Assembly: GCF_030160235.1 (NCBI RefSeq)
Contig: NZ_BSNY01000012.1
Location: 527,842 to 591,841 of the forward strand
Length of the DNA stretch: 64,000 nt
Source: Mesorhizobium huakuii
GTDB lineage: Bacteria > Pseudomonadota > Alphaproteobacteria > Rhizobiales > Rhizobiaceae
Direction of reading: 5' to 3'
Shown: positions 18,181-27,940 of the stretch, one piece after another
Position numbering within the stretch: the first letter of the stretch is position 1
How the letters are laid out: each line of letters starts with the position of its first letter
The notes under the pieces: generated by a model
Told to the model about the DNA's origin: nothing
What the model saw: only the letters and a program-made list of their open reading frames with translations
Databases searched by the model: none
Position numbers and translations under genes: made by a program

Positions 18181-19404
18181 TCACTCGGCCGGAGCGGCGG
18201 CCGTTTCACACCCATCCAGATCGCATTTTTGGGTGGCCAGGATGCGCTGGCCGAGCAGCACGGTGGCGAGCGCAATCGTGCCTGATGCTACCGAGACCCA
18301 GAACCCGTTCTGGGCGCCAAACGCATCCACCACGGCGCCGGCGGCGAAGGAACCCAGCGCCATGCCGATGCCGATGCCGGTGGTCACCCAGGTGATGCCT
18401 TCGGTCAGCATCGCTTCCGGCACATGCCGTTCGATCAGGCCGAAGGCCGTGATGAAGGTCGGCGAGATCGCCACGCCGCTGAGGAAGACGGTCAGCGCCA
18501 GGAGCGGCACGCTGCCGGCGGTGAGCGGCAGCAAGGTGCCGAGCGCGACCAGGGCGACCGCGATGGCGAGTTGGCGCTGCAGCGGTGCCCTCAGGTTGAG
18601 CGCGCCGACAATGATGCCGAGCACGAACGACCCCAGCGCGTAGACGCCGATGACGAGGCTGGCGGCGCCGGGCTGGCCGAGCTCCTTGGTGATCGCCACC
18701 GTGCTCACTTCCGTCGTCGCGAAGGTCGCGCCGATGAAGATCAGGGCAAAGGTGATGATCTGCACCGGCCGCAGGCGGATCGCCGAGCCGCTCGAGCCAT
18801 GGTCCACCGGGCGCACTTGCGGCTCGGTCGAGCGCTGCAGGATGAACGCGGTCGAACCCAGGGCGAGGAACAATGTGCTCGCCAGCATGCCCGCTTCCGG
18901 GAAAAGGGCGGCGCTGAGGCCGACCGACAGCGATGCGCCGGCGATATAGACCAGTTCATCCGCCGCCGATTCGAAGGCGAAGGCGGTGTTCATCTCAGGT
19001 CGTCCCCGGAAAAGCTCGGTCCAGCGCGCGCGCACCATGGCGGGCATGCTGGGCATCGCCGCCGCCAACAGCGCCGACACGAACAGCGTCCAGACCGGCC
19101 AGTCCTGATTGGCGGCCGCAACCAGCGTGATGAAGGCGAGCACGGAGATGATTGTCGTGGGCACGACGATCCGCGTCTGGCCAAGGCGGTCGACCAGTCT
19201 TGATATTTGCGGCGCCAGGAATGCGTTGGCCAACGCGAATGTCGCCGAGACGGCGCCCGCCAGCCAATATTCGCCGCGCGTCTGCGACAGCATTGCCACG
19301 ATACCGATCGGCGCCATGGCGATCGGCAGGCGCGCCATGAAGCCGGCGGCTGCAAAGCCCTTGGCTCCAGGGGCGCGGAAAATTTCCGAATAGGGGTTTT
19401 GCAT
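18181..19404 (-). CDS. MFS transporter (drug/solute efflux type)
   Basis: 407 residues from the ATG at 19404 with about 12 hydrophobic helices and a weak MFS loop motif (SRLVDRLGQTRIVVP) after the second helix. The N-terminus is MQNPYSEIFRAPGAKGF. An upstream in-frame start at 19470 would read through the operator cluster and is less likely. It is divergent from a TetR gene with three shared palindromes between them, which points to an inducible exporter. The substrate is unknown. Convergent with ribBA, with 132 bases between. Confidence 0.88.
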   Translation of the reverse strand: MQNPYSEIFRAPGAKGFAAAGFMARLPIAMAPIGIVAMLSQTRGEYWLAGAVSATFALANAFLAPQISRLVDRLGQTRIVVPTTIISVLAFITLVAAANQDWPVWTLFVSALLAAAMPSMPAMVRARWTELFRGRPEMNTAFAFESAADELVYIAGASLSVGLSAALFPEAGMLASTLFLALGSTAFILQRSTEPQVRPVDHGSSGSAIRLRPVQIITFALIFIGATFATTEVSTVAITKELGQPGAASLVIGVYALGSFVLGIIVGALNLRAPLQRQLAIAVALVALGTLLPLTAGSVPLLALTVFLSGVAISPTFITAFGLIERHVPEAMLTEGITWVTTGIGIGMALGSFAAGAVVDAFGAQNGFWVSVASGTIALATVLLGQRILATQKCDLDGCETAAAPAE

Positions 19405-19438
19405 GATGGTTCCTCGACAAAGTCCGGTTCGACAATTA

Positions 19439-19453
19439 CATACGAAGCGTATG
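19439..19453. promoter_or_regulatory. TetR operator 1 (CATACGAAGCGTATG)
   Basis: Perfect inverted repeat CATACG-n3-CGTATG, 34 bases upstream of the MFS start. First of three copies in a 67-base span between the MFS and TetR genes. Confidence 0.75.
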
Positions 19454-19467
19454 AGGGTTAGATAGGG

Positions 19468-19482
19468 CATACGCGACGTATG
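19468..19482. promoter_or_regulatory. TetR operator 2 (CATACGCGACGTATG)
   Basis: Same CATACG-n3-CGTATG palindrome, centred 29 bases from copy 1 and 23 bases from copy 3. It probably overlaps the divergent promoters. Confidence 0.75.
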
Positions 19483-19490
19483 TCAATTGG

Positions 19491-19505
19491 CATACGCAAC
19501 GTATG
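19491..19505. promoter_or_regulatory. TetR operator 3 (CATACGCAACGTATG)
   Basis: Third copy of the palindrome, 20 bases before the TetR start codon, well placed for autorepression. Confidence 0.75.
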
Positions 19506-19524
19506 TGAATAGGACCAGACGGAA

Positions 19525-20124
19525 ATGCACAGACCCCGCAAGGAAATGATCGCCGAGACGCGTGCCAAGCTGATTGCCGCCGCCCGTCGGGCCTTCGGTA
19601 CGATCGGATATGCCGAAGCGTCGATGGATGATTTCACGGCATCGGCCGGGCTGACGCGCGGCGCCCTCTATCATCACTTCGGCGACAAGAAGGGGCTGCT
19701 GGAGGCGGTTATCGCCGAAATCGACGGCGAGATGGCGGCCCGGGTGAATGAGGTCGCGTCGAGAGCGCCGACCCGCTGGCAGCATTTCGTCGACGAATGC
19801 ACGACCTATATCGAAATGGCGCTCGAGCCGGAAATCCAGCGCATCATGTTCCGCGACGGTCCAGCCGTACTGGGCGATCCCGCGCAATGGCCGAATGCCA
19901 ATGCCTGCGTCGGTTCAATGACCGATCATCTGACCGCGCTGCAGGGAGAAGGGGTGGTCGTCCCGAGCGTCGACCCGGAGACCGCCGCGCGGCTGATCAA
20001 CGGGGCGAGCAGTCAGGCGGCGCAGCGGATCGCCAATTCGAACGACCCCGAAGCGACATCGAAGATCGTGGTTGCGGCGTTCAAGCAATTGCTCGAAGGC
20101 CTGCTCAGAAAACCAGCTGCGTAA
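19525..20124 (+). CDS. TetR/AcrR-family repressor
   Basis: 199 residues. The TetR helix-turn-helix is at about 12-58 (RAKLIAAARRAFGTIGYAEA, TASAGLTRGALYHHFGDKKG). The ligand-binding domain follows (about 75-199), with a C-terminal segment typical of the TetR_C group (PEIQRIMFRDGPAVLG). Together with the divergent MFS gene and three matching palindromes it forms a self-contained regulated efflux unit; it probably represses both genes until an effector binds. Confidence 0.93.
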   Translation: MHRPRKEMIAETRAKLIAAARRAFGTIGYAEASMDDFTASAGLTRGALYHHFGDKKGLLEAVIAEIDGEMAARVNEVASRAPTRWQHFVDECTTYIEMALEPEIQRIMFRDGPAVLGDPAQWPNANACVGSMTDHLTALQGEGVVVPSVDPETAARLINGASSQAAQRIANSNDPEATSKIVVAAFKQLLEGLLRKPAA

Positions 20125-20209
20125 CAGAACCAAATCCGCGTTGGGCTGCGATTGACAATCCTGGGGGCGAGCGCATCCTTCCGAGCCATCTCTGAGGGGA
20201 GATTCGGGC

Positions 20210-21193
20210 ATGTGGGATTTCGATATCGGCAGGTCGGTGTCCATCATGATGCGGACCTGGCCTTTCATTGTCTTTCGTATGATCGTCTATTTCGGCATCA
20301 CGCTTGCCTATATCGTGGCGACCGGCACCGGTGCGTCGGTCGGCTATGGTGTCGGCCATATCTCCACGGACCCCGACGGGCCGATGTCCTTCGCCCTGTG
20401 GGGCGGCGTGGTCGGTTTCGGCGTGGTTTCGATCGCCGTCTACTGGATCCGCGAATACATCCTCTACGTCGTCAAGGCCGGCCATATCGCCGTGATGGTC
20501 CATCTGATCGACGGCCGGGATGTCCCCGACGGCCAGAACCAGATCGCCTATGCCAGGAAGGTCGTGACCGAGCGTTTCGCCGAGGCCAACATCCTTTTTG
20601 TCGTCGACCAGTTGGTCAAGGGCGCCATCCGCGCCATCACCGGCCTGCTCGGCGGCATCGCCGCCTTCCTGCCCATTCCGGGCCTGAGCGGTCTTGTCTC
20701 TTTCATCAACACGGTGATCCGCCTGTCGCTCACCTACGTCGACGAGATCATCCTCGGCTACAACATCCGCATCAATTCGTCCTCGCCCTTCGAGACGGCG
20801 CGCCAAGGCGTCGTGCTCTATGCCCAGAACGGCAAGACCATGGTCAAGAACGCCGTCTGGCTGGCGGTCATCATGTGGGGCGTGTCCTTCGTCATCTTCC
20901 TGTTGATGCTGGCTCCGGCCGGCGCCATTCTCTTCATCATGCCCGGACAGCTCGCCGGCTGGGCCTTCGTGCTCGCCATTGTCTTCGCCTGGGCCTTCAA
21001 GGCGGCCTTCATCGAGCCCTTCGCCATCGCTTGCCTGATGCAGGTCTATTTCAAGACCATCGCCGGCCAGGTGCCTGATCCGGCCTGGGACATCAGGCTG
21101 GCCGAAGCGTCATCGAAGTTCCGGGAACTCAAGGACAAGGCGCTTGCCTCTTTCGGCGGCTCGCGCTGGGGCACGGCCGGCGCGACGCGCTGA
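20210..21193 (+). CDS. Multi-pass membrane protein of unknown function
   Basis: 327 residues with several hydrophobic segments (about 15-40, 60-80, 140-165, 225-255 and 265-285) and a cytoplasmic-looking charged C-terminus (WDIRLAEASSKFRELKDKAL). Preceded by GAGGGGAG. I do not recognise a family with certainty. Its last 148 bases overlap the 3' end of bluB on the opposite strand. No enzymatic motif seen. Confidence 0.82.
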   Translation: MWDFDIGRSVSIMMRTWPFIVFRMIVYFGITLAYIVATGTGASVGYGVGHISTDPDGPMSFALWGGVVGFGVVSIAVYWIREYILYVVKAGHIAVMVHLIDGRDVPDGQNQIAYARKVVTERFAEANILFVVDQLVKGAIRAITGLLGGIAAFLPIPGLSGLVSFINTVIRLSLTYVDEIILGYNIRINSSSPFETARQGVVLYAQNGKTMVKNAVWLAVIMWGVSFVIFLLMLAPAGAILFIMPGQLAGWAFVLAIVFAWAFKAAFIEPFAIACLMQVYFKTIAGQVPDPAWDIRLAEASSKFRELKDKALASFGGSRWGTAGATR

Positions 21194-21945
21194 TCGGCCG
21201 GGCAGGTGGTGGCCGGCGCGGCATCGGAGCCGTTGAGGCGCGCCACGGCCGATTTCAGCGGCGCTTCACCTTGCCCGCAAAAAGTCTCGCTCATGATCAG
21301 TTCGGGCAGCGGCAGCCGCCGGCTCCAGCCGTGTGTTTCAAGGTCGGGTTTGGGCGCGAACTCGGAAACCCGACCGACGCAGAGATAGGCGATCGGCGTC
21401 ACGTGCTCGGGAATGGACAGCAGGCTTTTGAGCGCTTGCGTCTCTATGATGCTGACCCAACCGACGCCGACCCCTTCGGCACGCGCGGCCAGCCAGAAAT
21501 TCTGCACCGCGCAGACCGTGCTGTAGAGATCCATCTCCGGATTGTGCCAGCGGCCCAGCGGCGAGTTTTTTGAGCGCTCGCGGTCGCAGGTGATGCAGAT
21601 GTTGAGCGCGCTTTCGCAGATGCCTTCCAGTTTGAGCTTGCTGTAGAGCGCCTGTCTCTCGGCCTCGATTTCAGGCAATTCCTGCTCGCGGGCGGCCAGG
21701 AAAAGGTCGCGCACCTCTGCCCGTCGCGCGGCGTCGCGAATGACGATGAAGTTCCACGGCTGCATGAAGCCGACCGACGGCGCGTGATGGGCGGCAAGCA
21801 GAAGCCGCGCCAGCACCTCGTCGTCGAGCGCGTCAGGCACGAAATGGCTGCGCACGTCGCGCCGCGTGAACATGGCGCGATAGACCGCGTCACGCGCCAT
21901 CTGGTCAAATCCGTCGCCCATAGGAGCGGTCATTGGGTCTGGCAT
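21046..21945 (-). CDS. bluB: 5,6-dimethylbenzimidazole synthase
   Basis: 299 residues. BluB is a nitroreductase-fold flavoenzyme that fragments FMN to give the lower ligand of vitamin B12. Visible features: RRDVRSHFVPDALDDEVL, AHHAPSVGFMQPWNFIVI, GRWHNPEMDLYSTVCAVQNFWLAARAEGVGVGWVS and PIAYLCVGRVSEF. A cobalamin riboswitch lies upstream. BluB proteins are usually about 220-230 residues; here about 65 extra, low-complexity residues extend past PELIMSETF and overlap the convergent membrane-protein gene. AAGGGGAC precedes the ATG. Confidence 0.93.
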   Translation of the reverse strand: MPDPMTAPMGDGFDQMARDAVYRAMFTRRDVRSHFVPDALDDEVLARLLLAAHHAPSVGFMQPWNFIVIRDAARRAEVRDLFLAAREQELPEIEAERQALYSKLKLEGICESALNICITCDRERSKNSPLGRWHNPEMDLYSTVCAVQNFWLAARAEGVGVGWVSIIETQALKSLLSIPEHVTPIAYLCVGRVSEFAPKPDLETHGWSRRLPLPELIMSETFCGQGEAPLKSAVARLNGSDAAPATTCPADQRVAPAVPQREPPKEASALSLSSRNFDDASASLMSQAGSGTWPAMVLK

Positions 21946-21981
21946 CGCTTGTCCCCTTGCGATTGCGATAGTTTCACACCG

Positions 21982-22025
21982 TCAGAGCGTACTTTGTGCG
22001 TCAAACTGGACGCACGTCGCTCTGA
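21982..22025 (-). promoter_or_regulatory. Hairpin between riboswitch and bluB
   Basis: Outer stem TCAGAGCG/CGCTCTGA and inner stem GTGCGTC/GACGCAC around an AAACTG loop. It lies between the riboswitch and the bluB start (35 bases before the ATG). There is no T-run, so it may belong to a translational expression platform. Confidence 0.55.
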
Positions 22026-22054
22026 TGCCATCCGCCTGACCATGCGGATGACGA

Positions 22055-22190
22055 TGCCTGCCAGGCCGGTCTTCTGGCTCGGGATCAACCCGCGTCCGGT
22101 GCCTTCCCGTCATCGACAGTGGCATTTACCGGCGCGGTCCCCCTCACAGCGTTGGGCACGCCACGGAATTCAACCGTGTTCCCGATTCTC
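22055..22190 (-). promoter_or_regulatory. Cobalamin (B12) riboswitch upstream of bluB
   Basis: Read on the minus strand, the conserved elements occur in order: GGGAACACGGTTGAATTCCG (22164-22183), the GCTGTGAGGGGGACCGC region, the B12 box GCCACTG (22117-22123), GGGAAGG (22102-22108), and the closing GAGCCAGAAGACCGGCC (22064-22080). Order and spacing match the cobalamin riboswitch family. It precedes bluB by about 110 bases and would turn the gene down when adenosylcobalamin is abundant. Confidence 0.9.
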
Positions 22191-22207
22191 CCGCCAGAGC
22201 ATTTGCA

Positions 22208-22227
22208 GCCAAGTGGAATCACTTGGC
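22208..22227. repeat. Short perfect palindrome near the bluB leader
   Basis: GCCAAGTG-GAAT-CACTTGGC, a perfect 8-bp stem, sits just upstream of the riboswitch on its 5' side, within the 460-base gap between bluB and the HDAC-like gene. With the flanking AGAGCATTT and GAATGCGGCTAAAC it looks like a dispersed rhizobial intergenic element. The remainder of this gap (22228-22405) shows nothing I can name. Confidence 0.45.
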
Positions 22228-22405
22228 GTCGCAGAATGCGGCTAAACAAACAGACCGGCGGGCACCAGGCAGTGGCGGCGACCTTACGCCGAAGCCTCGC
22301 CCGCGCCAATCCCCGCGGCGACGCCAATGGACGCAGGCTCGATTTTCCCCAGCGATCGAGCCGCAATGCATGGCCATCGCGGCGCCGGGGCACTAGATAG
22401 GGAGC

Positions 22406-23332
<927 letters not shown>

Positions 23333-23587
23333 ATGATGGCTGGTGAAACCAACGAAGACGTCAAGGCGATGAGCTTCGAACAGGCACTCGACGCGCTGGA
23401 GAAGATCGTCGATGATCTGGAGCGTGGCGACGTGCCGCTCGACCAGTCGATCAAGATCTACGAGCGCGGCGAGGCGCTGAAGGCGCATTGCGACCGGCTG
23501 CTGAAAGCCGCCGAGGACAAGGTCGAGAAGATCAGGCTGTCGCGCGACGGCAAGCCGGTCGGAACCGAGCCGCTCGACGCGGACTGA
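23333..23587 (+). CDS. xseB: Exodeoxyribonuclease VII small subunit
   Basis: 84 residues containing the XseB pattern [20 protein letters not shown] followed by [33 protein letters not shown]. It pairs with XseA (not in this window) to degrade single-stranded DNA. It starts directly after the HDAC-like stop; a second ATG three bases on is an alternative start. Confidence 0.94.
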   Translation: MMAGETNEDVKAMSFEQALDALEKIVDDLERGDVPLDQSIKIYERGEALKAHCDRLLKAAEDKVEKIRLSRDGKPVGTEPLDAD

Positions 23588-23686
23588 GGCATGGAGCAGC
23601 CCTACCGGTTTTTGGACACGATCATGGTTGAGGATTAAGCTCGTCCCGATTGAAACGGCTCCAGGACAAGAGGAGATACGGAAGCG

Positions 23687-23953
23687 ATGTGCAGAAACAT
23701 CAAGACCCTGTTCAATTTTGATCCGCCGGCAACCAATGATGAAGTGCGCGACGCAGCCCTTCAGTTCGTTCGCAAGCTGAGCGGAACGACGCGGCCCTCG
23801 AAACAGAACCAGCATGCGTTCGATCACGCCGTCGAAGCCATCGCGGCATCGGCGCGCGAACTTCTCGATTCGCTCGAGACCAACCAGCATCCACGCAATC
23901 GCGAAGAGGTGGCGGCCAAATTGCGGGCGAAGGCGGCGATCCGCTTTGCCTGA
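23687..23953 (+). CDS. DUF2277 family protein
   Basis: 88 residues, mostly helical, starting MCRNIKTLFNFDPPAT, the hallmark opening of DUF2277, with conserved LSGTTRPSKQNQ and a basic C-terminus. Function is unknown for the family. GGAGATACGGAAGCG precedes the ATG. It lies between xseB and the pirin gene. Confidence 0.87.
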   Translation: MCRNIKTLFNFDPPATNDEVRDAALQFVRKLSGTTRPSKQNQHAFDHAVEAIAASARELLDSLETNQHPRNREEVAAKLRAKAAIRFA

Positions 23954-23992
23954 CGCGGCTAAAGCGGTCCTCGACCGCTGCAAGGAGAGTTC

Positions 23993-24913
23993 ATGAGCTT
24001 CTTCCCCGGGAAAGACCCTGAAGCCGGCGACGCCTTTGCCAGCGACCAGATTGAGTTGATGGTCATCCCGAACGCCAAGGACATTGGCGGCTTCGAGGTG
24101 CGCCGCGCTCTGCCGACCGCCAGGCGGCGGCTGGTCGGCCCGTTCATCTTCTTCGACCGCATGGGTCCGGCGATCCTGCGCGGCGGCCAGGCGATGGATG
24201 TCCGTCCGCATCCGCATATCGGCCTGTCGACGGTTACCTATCTGTTCGATGGCAAGATCCGTCATCGCGATTCGCTCGGCACCGAAATGGTGATCCAGCC
24301 CGGCGACGTGAATTTGATGACCGCTGGGCGCGGCATCGTACATTCCGAGCGCACGCCGGAGGAGCTGCGCGGCTCGCCGATGTCGATCTCCGGCCTGCAG
24401 ACATGGCTGGCCTTGCCCGACGGCAAGGAGGAAGTGGCGCCGGTGTTCGAGAACACCGCTGCCTTGCGGCTGCCCGAGATCGACACCGAAGGCGTCCGCG
24501 GGCGGATCGTCATCGGCGATTTCCAGGGACTGCGCTCCCCGGTAAGGGCCGATACCGAGACGCTTTACGCCGACCTCAGGCTGGCGCCGGGCGCCAGCGT
24601 GAAAATCCCGGCGGATGCCGAAGAGCGCGCCATCTACACGCTGGAAGGCGAGGTCGCGATTTCGGGCGACGTCTTTCCGGCCGAACGGCTGCTGGTATTC
24701 CGGCCCGGTGACGAGATCATCATATCGTCGCAAACCGGTGCGCATTTCATGCTGTTCGGTGGCGCCTCGCTCGGTTCGCAGCGTTACATCTGGTGGAATT
24801 TCGTCTCCTCGTCGAAGGAGCGCATCGAACAGGCCAAGCAGGAATGGAAGACGGGCCGCTTCGATATCGTTCCTGGAGATGAGAAAGAGTTCATCCCGCT
24901 GCCGGAAAACTGA
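23993..24913 (+). CDS. Pirin family protein
   Basis: 306-residue bicupin. The N-terminal pirin cupin has the metal residues in RPHPHIGLSTVTYLFDG and TAGRGIVHSER (two His, His and Glu), followed by GLQTWLALP; the C-terminal cupin lies at about 175-290. Bacterial pirins are non-heme metal proteins, some with quercetinase-like or regulatory activity. GGAGAG precedes the ATG. Role here unknown. Confidence 0.92.
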   Translation: MSFFPGKDPEAGDAFASDQIELMVIPNAKDIGGFEVRRALPTARRRLVGPFIFFDRMGPAILRGGQAMDVRPHPHIGLSTVTYLFDGKIRHRDSLGTEMVIQPGDVNLMTAGRGIVHSERTPEELRGSPMSISGLQTWLALPDGKEEVAPVFENTAALRLPEIDTEGVRGRIVIGDFQGLRSPVRADTETLYADLRLAPGASVKIPADAEERAIYTLEGEVAISGDVFPAERLLVFRPGDEIIISSQTGAHFMLFGGASLGSQRYIWWNFVSSSKERIEQAKQEWKTGRFDIVPGDEKEFIPLPEN

Positions 24914-25014
24914 GGAAGTCGGCGAGGGGACCTGATTGATCCGCGTCACCGACACGCATTTACTTTCGCCGGCCGGCGGCCTATCCCGCCGTTGAACAGA
25001 AAGCCTGAGCTCCC

Positions 25015-26928
25015 GTGAACGCAACGCCGCATACGCCGCTACTCGACAAGGTCCGCATTCCGGCGGATCTGCGCGCGCTTGACGAGAGCGAGCTGCCGCA
25101 ACTGGCGTCCGAGCTTCGCCTCGAACTGGTCGACGCAGTGTCGCGCACCGGCGGCCATCTTGGCGCCGGCCTCGGCGTGGTCGAACTGACGGTGGCGCTG
25201 CATTACGTCTTCAACACGCCTGATGATCGCCTGATCTGGGATGTCGGCCACCAGGCCTATCCACACAAGATTCTGACCGGCCGACGCGACCGCATCCGCA
25301 CATTGCGCCAGGAAGGCGGCCTGTCCGGCTTCACCCGCCGTGCTGAAAGCGAATACGATCCCTTCGGCGCCGCGCACTCCTCGACGTCGATCTCGGCAGG
25401 CCTCGGCATGGCCGCCGCCCGCGACCTCTCCGGTGGCCGCAACAATGTCATTGCCGTTATCGGCGACGGCGCCATGTCGGCCGGCATGGCCTATGAGGCG
25501 ATGAACAATGCCGGCGCGCTCGATGCCCGGCTCATCGTCATCCTCAACGACAACGATATGTCGATCGCGCCGCCGACCGGCGCCATGAGCGCCTATCTGG
25601 CGCGCCTCGCCTCGGGCAAGGCCTATGCCGGCCTGCGCGACTTCGGCAAGAAGCTGACATCCTATCTCGGCAAGCGTGCCGATCGTGCGATCACAAGGGC
25701 GGTCGAGCATGCACGCGGCTATGTCACCGGCGGCACTTTGTTCGAAGAGCTCGGTTTCTACCACATCGGCCCGATCGACGGCCACAATCTCGAACATCTG
25801 ATCCCGGTGCTCAAAAACGTCCGCGACAATGGCGAAGGCCCGGTGCTGATCCATGTCGTCACCCAGAAGGGCAAGGGCTACGCGCCGGCGGAAGCCGCCG
25901 CCGACAAATACCACGGCGTCAACAAGTTCGACGTCATCACCGGCGCGCAGGCCAAGGCGCCGGCCAACGCACCGGCCTACACCAAGGTGTTCGCCGAAAG
26001 CCTGATTCAGGAAGCCCGCGAGGACGACCGCATCGTCGCCGTCACCGCCGCCATGCCGAGCGGCACGGGGCTGGACCTGTTCGGCGAAGTGTTCCCGTCA
26101 CGGACTTTCGATGTCGGCATCGCCGAACAGCATGCTGTGACCTTCGCAGCCGGTCTTGCGACCGAAGGCTACAAGCCGTTCGCGGCGATCTATTCGACCT
26201 TCCTGCAGCGCGCCTACGACCAGGTCGTCCATGACGTCGCGATCCAGAAACTGCCGGTGCGTTTCCCGATCGACCGTGCCGGTTTCGTCGGCGCCGATGG
26301 CGCCACCCATTGCGGCGCGTTCGACACAACTTTCCTGGCAAGCCTGCCGGGCTTTGTCGTGATGGCGGCCGCCGACGAGGCGGAGCTGCGCCACATGGTG
26401 CGCACCGCGGCAAGCTATGATGACGGCCCGATCGCCTTCCGCTATCCGCGCGGCAATGGCGTTGGCGTCGACATGCCGGAGCGCGGCTCGGTTCTCGAAC
26501 TCGGCAAGGGCCGCATCGTGCGCGAAGGCACAAAGGTGGCGCTGTTGTCCTTCGGCACGCGCCTGCAGGATTGCCTGATCGCCGCCGAGGAACTGGGTGC
26601 TGCCGGGCTTTCCACCACGGTTGCCGATGCCCGCTTCGCCAAGCCGCTCGACGAGGATATGATCCGCCGGCTCGCCCGGTCGCACGAGGTTCTGGTTACG
26701 GTGGAGGAGGGCGCCATCGGCGGCTTCGCCAGCCATGTGCTGCAGTTCCTTGCCCATGAAGGACTGCTGGAAAGCGGCCTGAAGGTACGCCCGCTGGTGC
26801 TGCCCGACATATTCGCCGACCACGCCAAGCCAGAAAAGATGTATGCCGATGCCGGTCTCGATGCCGCAGGCATCGTGCGCACGGTTTTTACCGCGCTCGG
26901 TCAGACGGCCCGCGCCCAGCGCGCCTGA
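25015..26928 (+). CDS. dxs: 1-deoxy-D-xylulose-5-phosphate synthase
   Basis: 637-residue thiamine-diphosphate enzyme that starts the MEP isoprenoid pathway from pyruvate and glyceraldehyde 3-phosphate. Signatures: [35 protein letters not shown], the ThDP motif [18 protein letters not shown]...[24 protein letters not shown], and the transketolase-like [15 protein letters not shown] with [18 protein letters not shown]. The start is a GTG at 25015. ispH of the same pathway is in this window, and tlyA follows about 1 kb later, as is common in rhizobia. Confidence 0.97.
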   Translation: MNATPHTPLLDKVRIPADLRALDESELPQLASELRLELVDAVSRTGGHLGAGLGVVELTVALHYVFNTPDDRLIWDVGHQAYPHKILTGRRDRIRTLRQEGGLSGFTRRAESEYDPFGAAHSSTSISAGLGMAAARDLSGGRNNVIAVIGDGAMSAGMAYEAMNNAGALDARLIVILNDNDMSIAPPTGAMSAYLARLASGKAYAGLRDFGKKLTSYLGKRADRAITRAVEHARGYVTGGTLFEELGFYHIGPIDGHNLEHLIPVLKNVRDNGEGPVLIHVVTQKGKGYAPAEAAADKYHGVNKFDVITGAQAKAPANAPAYTKVFAESLIQEAREDDRIVAVTAAMPSGTGLDLFGEVFPSRTFDVGIAEQHAVTFAAGLATEGYKPFAAIYSTFLQRAYDQVVHDVAIQKLPVRFPIDRAGFVGADGATHCGAFDTTFLASLPGFVVMAAADEAELRHMVRTAASYDDGPIAFRYPRGNGVGVDMPERGSVLELGKGRIVREGTKVALLSFGTRLQDCLIAAEELGAAGLSTTVADARFAKPLDEDMIRRLARSHEVLVTVEEGAIGGFASHVLQFLAHEGLLESGLKVRPLVLPDIFADHAKPEKMYADAGLDAAGIVRTVFTALGQTARAQRA

Positions 26929-27076
26929 TTCAAAACCTCAAGCGCTTGAATCAGTTTGCCGGCTTGATTTCGTAACACATTGTTAACACTGCCGTTTGGC
27001 GTTTTGCTTACCGTATCCCTTGGCCGTTTTTCAACGGCGCCCTGCTAGATCGGTGTCAGGCAGGGAGACAACGACA

Positions 27077-27370
27077 ATGAAGACGCTTATGTGCGGCGTG
27101 GCATTTCTGACCATGATCGCTGCACCCGCCGCCGCCGAGACGCGCTATGACCGCAATCTCGAAAAGGCGGCGCTGGGCATCGTTGCCAGCAAGATGGGTG
27201 ATATCCGCGGCGGCTTTTCCTACAAGCAGGTGCCCCAGCTCGTGATCCTGCCAGATACTGTTCCGCCGCCCGCCACTGCCACCGAGCATCCTGCCGTGCA
27301 AGCGTCAGGAGATCGCGACGACGGCTTGTCTCCGGCCATCGAGCGCCAGGTGTCGCGGACCATCTTCTAG
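27077..27370 (+). CDS. Small exported hypothetical protein
   Basis: 97 residues. A signal peptide (MKTLMCGVAFLTMIAAPAAA) is followed by a mature part of about 77 residues with ETRYDRNLEKAALGIVASKM and a proline-rich middle. I recognise no domain. CAGGGAGACAACGACA precedes the ATG. It overlaps the convergent GFA gene by 4 bases. Located after dxs; function unknown. Confidence 0.7.
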   Translation: MKTLMCGVAFLTMIAAPAAAETRYDRNLEKAALGIVASKMGDIRGGFSYKQVPQLVILPDTVPPPATATEHPAVQASGDRDDGLSPAIERQVSRTIF

Positions 27371-27768
27371 AACCACATATCGCGCACGCAACGCCCGTCG
27401 CGGGGCAGGTCGTCATATGTGTCGAGGCCGTCGAAATGGTCGATCGGCAGATCGGCGACCGCCTCGGGCGGCGCCAGCCTTACATTGACGGCGATGCGTG
27501 TTCGACCAGATGCCTCGGCGCGCAAACCACGCCAGGCGAGCACGCAGGCGCAGGTCGGGCAGAACAGGATTTCGAGCGACGGCGTGTCCTTTCCGACGCG
27601 GGTATAGCTGGCCATCGGCCCCGAGACACGAATGCGCTCGTCGACATAGTCATAGGCCCAGAGCACGCCATAACGACGGCAGAGCGTGCAGTTGCAGGCT
27701 GTCACCGGCCCGGGATCGCCCTCCAGGGTCCAGTGGGTTGCGCCACAATGGCAGGTTCCCGTCAGCAT
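27367..27768 (-). CDS. GFA family protein (CENP-V/glutathione-dependent formaldehyde-activating fold)
   Basis: 133 residues with the zinc-binding pattern of the GFA family: GTCHCGATHW, TACNCTLCRRYG and LFCPTCACVLAWRG. The family's best-known member condenses formaldehyde with glutathione, but most bacterial members are uncharacterised, so activity is not assigned. Divergent from tlyA across 172 bases. Confidence 0.87.
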   Translation of the reverse strand: MLTGTCHCGATHWTLEGDPGPVTACNCTLCRRYGVLWAYDYVDERIRVSGPMASYTRVGKDTPSLEILFCPTCACVLAWRGLRAEASGRTRIAVNVRLAPPEAVADLPIDHFDGLDTYDDLPRDGRCVRDMWF

Positions 27769-27940
27769 TCGTTCCCTCCGAGTTCCGACAGCAGACGGCT
27801 GTCCTCCCTCTTATTGTGCCGGACCCAAAGCGATTCCTGCAAGCCACGGAGCGGCTTGATGCATTCGCGTGCGTGCGGCGATGTTCTTCGTCCCGTTCCA
27901 ATGTCCTTGCCTTCGCTGCCGGCTTTCGCCATGAAGGCCG

